Assembly (NCBI RefSeq): GCF_963678635.1
Contig: NC_087068.1
Span: 42,185,649-42,249,648, forward strand
Reading direction: 5' to 3'
DNA length: 64,000 nt
Source of the DNA: Symsagittifera roscoffensis
Taxonomy: Eukaryota; Xenacoelomorpha; Acoela; Convolutidae
A program made the translations under genes and the position numbers. This document shows positions 63,601 to 64,000 of this stretch, in pieces. Each line of letters begins with the position of its first letter. Position 1 is the stretch's first letter. The notes below the pieces were generated by a model. That model saw only the letters and a program-made list of their open reading frames with translations, did no database searches and had not been told where the DNA came from.

Positions 63601-64000
63601 CATGGCGGGGTTAAAGTCAACTGGTTATAAATCCAAAAGGAGTGACCGCACTCTGACTGGAGCGACTTTAGAAATGGAAATACTCAGTCAATGTGGAGAG
63701 AGTAAAATGAGGGACTTCAAGCCATCTCCCATGAATCATGGAAAGGGAAGTGTTGCAGGACAACTAACACCAGTGGAATACAACAGACTGACAGTGTCTG
63801 AGACAGTGTCGATAGATGAACCCACCGGTGGATACATGGAGATGTTGGAATACCGAAACTCGGCTAGAGGGCATGTAATGGCCCTGGAAGAGGAAAAAGC
63901 CATGGAGGGTTATCTGGAAACAATGTTGCAAGGCACCACCCTCAAGCAGAAGGCGTACGGAACTTTGGCGTCGTCTGACATACAGGCGGAGACGATCGAG
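57692..64000 (+). CDS. ORF2 of the giant element, SGNH hydrolase plus unknown domains, at least 2,103 aa (partial)
   Basis: From ATG 57,692 the frame stays open to the last base of the window, so the C-terminus is missing. Residues ~150-215 form a coiled coil. Residues ~395-555 are an SGNH/GDSL hydrolase domain. Residues ~835-1,060 form a second alpha/beta domain. A later conserved region (~1,260-1,560; DLLTL-like, MRIDP, HLNLIS, KLPEAIPEFP) has no recognised family, and an acidic low-complexity stretch follows (~1,640-1,770). No signal peptide and no clear transmembrane/fusion-peptide layout was seen, so this is not an obvious envelope protein despite its position. Broken relatives at 27.5-33.25 kb carry the same regions in the same order. 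An ATG at 57,684 is out of frame and meets a stop at once. Codon use and base composition match ORF1. Confidence 0.85.
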   Translation, partial: MDLAEAYVGPMVDAIYRRLIERDFALEDPEVVMLLTALINILGHDNRGDRPTEVLLMAAYGERGVLDRPNMRVMRWRNGALSGSDLANEPGLGSSRTYQPGEMPMPSKPKPGLTRMHREMNSEATSSGSPLRVAVPPKGAKVTQKVQTNQTIQDLDEMNDQLRSTKKELDDMTKTMLAMEEDRDMWRKLFEDCNKKQGQEIERLRQEYKERSEQVALTTSIEKVIPARDIPRGQSPMELLTPREMSQTTETRLPAETNRVTIPDPSDTLGDPVVEQTVRKLIETAGRLVANKNAPGSGVTAPYGTIDDTGRVQLSQTIIRQGISDVTPLRGSSKITERKVKKMPAKKVSRVMDVQKNNQLKYNFTGVPETDPRACFNRATWSPAVNLQQPPLGTSHLILGDSLVRVLTNLRTSWVTTVMAFGGATIAQLYRMVELMNPGRIPSVMILVGTNDISRGSDEQEAQWESMMVCLFTTLWQKFSCAVLTVCTVPMNARNLTASGRRHNEGVMRWNNIIRNLANRNAGRMILMDIEHELRAMEQATLTSDGIHFDTIEGQAWLNRVFQERLDELEAELSDTGVLKEEGTVNDTVITTFVPPNLETRLGTVPAAINYRQQSSSESGRRTDVQDRLGEAPTRRTIHPRRRIGPVNQPNEGVAGTSRSDTRSETTSSSREERPNRGSLLWSRPMPSPWHIYKEELMKLDLQKVSFIEDARRMLNGATLSVSRLYSITGVDWLIAASINFSSTTALRFADLEGLPSNNTMGPVNARPLQDVRLNHEERNREERPGRFLTARAPIGQHVKIFRQLTTPPSHVKERVYPKQVNQDGDAQRYGGLTAIKKDESIFAAYDKAEMRKAKIMVVANSEFVYTSKSLFWPDVIMLAAVDLDLLQSVSLAIGVQRQTEMNPITIVFAGINDHLHSRGFLSRLRDPATAENAVWPAIKDILESMGEVVDATKEGSFNKVTLRVVFALSPGYAYLPDGLKFVYAMVALLSEGKYDVIISAPNRMIEMENLRPLKAELPAVWSDISNAMRGFKDHALHMLVLDEVLGLELSNFSRQLKLKPGIDDDHRVITAMSNVLWFRAMEVASEDTRRKNSLETRAHLEAMVLRTKPEANQWLHLNPRVAALGADAFQQGPVMITKMYAYLLKEVNLAENAGEKTAEFVNRMCQITLETFWTQEVKGQEGFERTDSMLEGLGAGWTASFLTKVYPKVSHYLIKEFLQAVVKVSIVELIALFVTFGAENFVKGPVILLTDGIQNLRLDGLLTLIAITHGNLGGLMKLARCPEQMKERVRNLDMKKSTDSWNKIRDLRHTLIQYLLQQNRFGTGEDETIEREEDVRRHVGGMPLLTDLSLAMRIDPLALIRGVTEFVTVIYGPAVTFAFPDVKVEAYRRSVLHLNLISAVDGSTLNWCEQHALRELMSEDLLFAKISEPEMTVINFDDHFCDRMGEVERGHIEVFPKLWNLRPYDKTNGEMTRVPRLTAAYHKVREETKDWGDYKKLPEAIPEFPLIRRMLLGAVSVVQTPRLRAFETNERRVGNFSATMDPYFVGRNAAVLQYTRFAYTDQATRRRISNAATPKPEGFDEEWRRLGSAPMRMRGRTELPEASVILTSVRKEMKVAGILQTRIFLAPFGCEETKVVHGEEEDKSAGTLLIPRFQEEADDDKQGPSNSNGDKSEGDDGQGGNRQTEEPMQQDQAGGEDDRASTGGTSSLDFNIFSDLENNADTLETTEPADEGISTLEPPSAFEEMKRNLPESSSPGNTRNNDQRILMESPRRRRIEASARVPFLGTLPEEEWEVHHRDHESRTGCKLDRVAFMEEVWTVIQSYGTQSILKTGLNQPLMREVLDKLDECEGRLSELLIDSATDESEANSPIKITPQNNEGEVVYLSRTRRGTMRSKMVIDKINAMKMKLGSRVMPKRIGKTKVDSEISMKAGNSAKRKRVEEVMDLGQVDYQLSGTDRILTDIAMVPPILMAGLKSTGYKSKRSDRTLTGATLEMEILSQCGESKMRDFKPSPMNHGKGSVAGQLTPVEYNRLTVSETVSIDEPTGGYMEMLEYRNSARGHVMALEEEKAMEGYLETMLQGTTLKQKAYGTLASSDIQAETIE
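58874..59360 (+). other. SGNH/GDSL hydrolase domain of ORF2 (residues ~395-556)
   Basis: Block I is LILGDSL with Ser402 as nucleophile. Block II is MAFGGAT with Gly422/423. Block III is LVGTNDIS with Asn451. Block V is SDGIHFD with Asp545 and His548 in the standard DxxH spacing. All four SGNH signature residues are present in the correct order over about 150 residues, the usual size. Such enzymes hydrolyse esters (lipids, acetylated sugars); the substrate here cannot be told from sequence. Esterase domains of this type are known in ORF1 of some CR1-type LINEs and in giant rotifer Terminon elements. Confidence 0.85.
60194..60870 (+). other. Second alpha/beta domain of ORF2, possibly a degenerate SGNH fold
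   Basis: The order is AKIMVVANSEF, SLFWPDVIMLAAVDLD, NPITIVFAGINDHLHSRG, VTLRVVFALSPG, KYDVIISAPNR and HMLVLDEVLGLELSNF. The strand-helix rhythm and the VFAGINDHLHS block, equivalent to the LVGTND block of the first domain, suggest a duplicated SGNH-like fold. The GDS serine context (ANS here) and the DxxH are not preserved. This is one of the best-conserved parts in the old copies. Confidence 0.45.

Noticed and set aside
57692-64000. ORF2 as a retroviral-type envelope gene
   Set aside because: It sits in the env position but shows no clear signal peptide, fusion peptide or C-terminal anchor in the visible part, and its recognised domain is a hydrolase.

Overview
The window is an AT-rich stretch of a eukaryotic, almost certainly invertebrate, genome dominated by mobile elements. 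No bacterial gene organisation, tRNA or rRNA was seen. One probable host gene is recognisable: part of a eukaryotic glutathione synthetase-like gene on the minus strand at the left edge, with short exons and TTTTTCAG-type splice acceptors. That acceptor style, and the impression (not checked) that relatives of the large retroelement here occur in nematodes, make a nematode my best guess. It is only a guess.

Layout. 1-1.35 kb: glutathione synthetase-like exons (-). 1.35-20.4 kb: non-coding, layered repeats, including diverged tandem repeats (2.4-3.6 kb), overlapping inverted-repeat structures (5.6-8.2 kb), dispersed 300-350 bp repeats, and a recent tandem duplication of a ~4.65 kb block (8.32-12.97 and 12.97-17.62 kb). 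20.4-23.1 kb: a decayed APE-type LINE (+). 25.3-26.95 kb: diverged tandem repeats. 27.5-36.9 kb: broken older relatives of the large retroelement, first a + strand piece and then a - strand copy that has lost its enzymatic cores. 36.9-40.2 kb: a nearly complete but broken non-LTR element with a C-terminal zinc-finger/nuclease-like region (-). 40.4-43.15 kb: a broken Penelope-like element (+) whose RT is split by a PHD-finger-like segment.

43.75-64 kb: the main object, a giant, apparently intact Ty3/gypsy-like LTR retroelement on the + strand, cut off by the window end. Its leader or LTR region (43.75-47.66 kb) carries about 20 copies of a CCGGAGGGGTC-type motif, several as the right arm of ~68-nt inverted repeats and the rest in a 41-bp-period array. 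ORF1 (47,666-57,268; 3,200 aa) fuses gag, two zinc knuckles, protease, RT, RNase H, a long linker, integrase with GPF motif, and a C-terminal domain resembling OARD1-type macro domains. After a 423-bp spacer with a candidate splice acceptor, ORF2 starts near 57,692 and stays open to base 64,000 (at least 2,103 aa). It has a coiled coil, an SGNH/GDSL hydrolase domain with all four signature residues, and a second alpha/beta domain that looks like a degenerate SGNH fold.

The older copies at 27.5-36.9 kb encode recognisable relatives of both ORFs in the same order, so the two-ORF arrangement predates the intact copy. ORF1 supplies capsid, processing, reverse transcription and integration; ORF2 occupies the env position but shows no clear signal peptide or fusion/transmembrane layout, so its role is open. 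The intact element is visibly richer in G and C than its surroundings.
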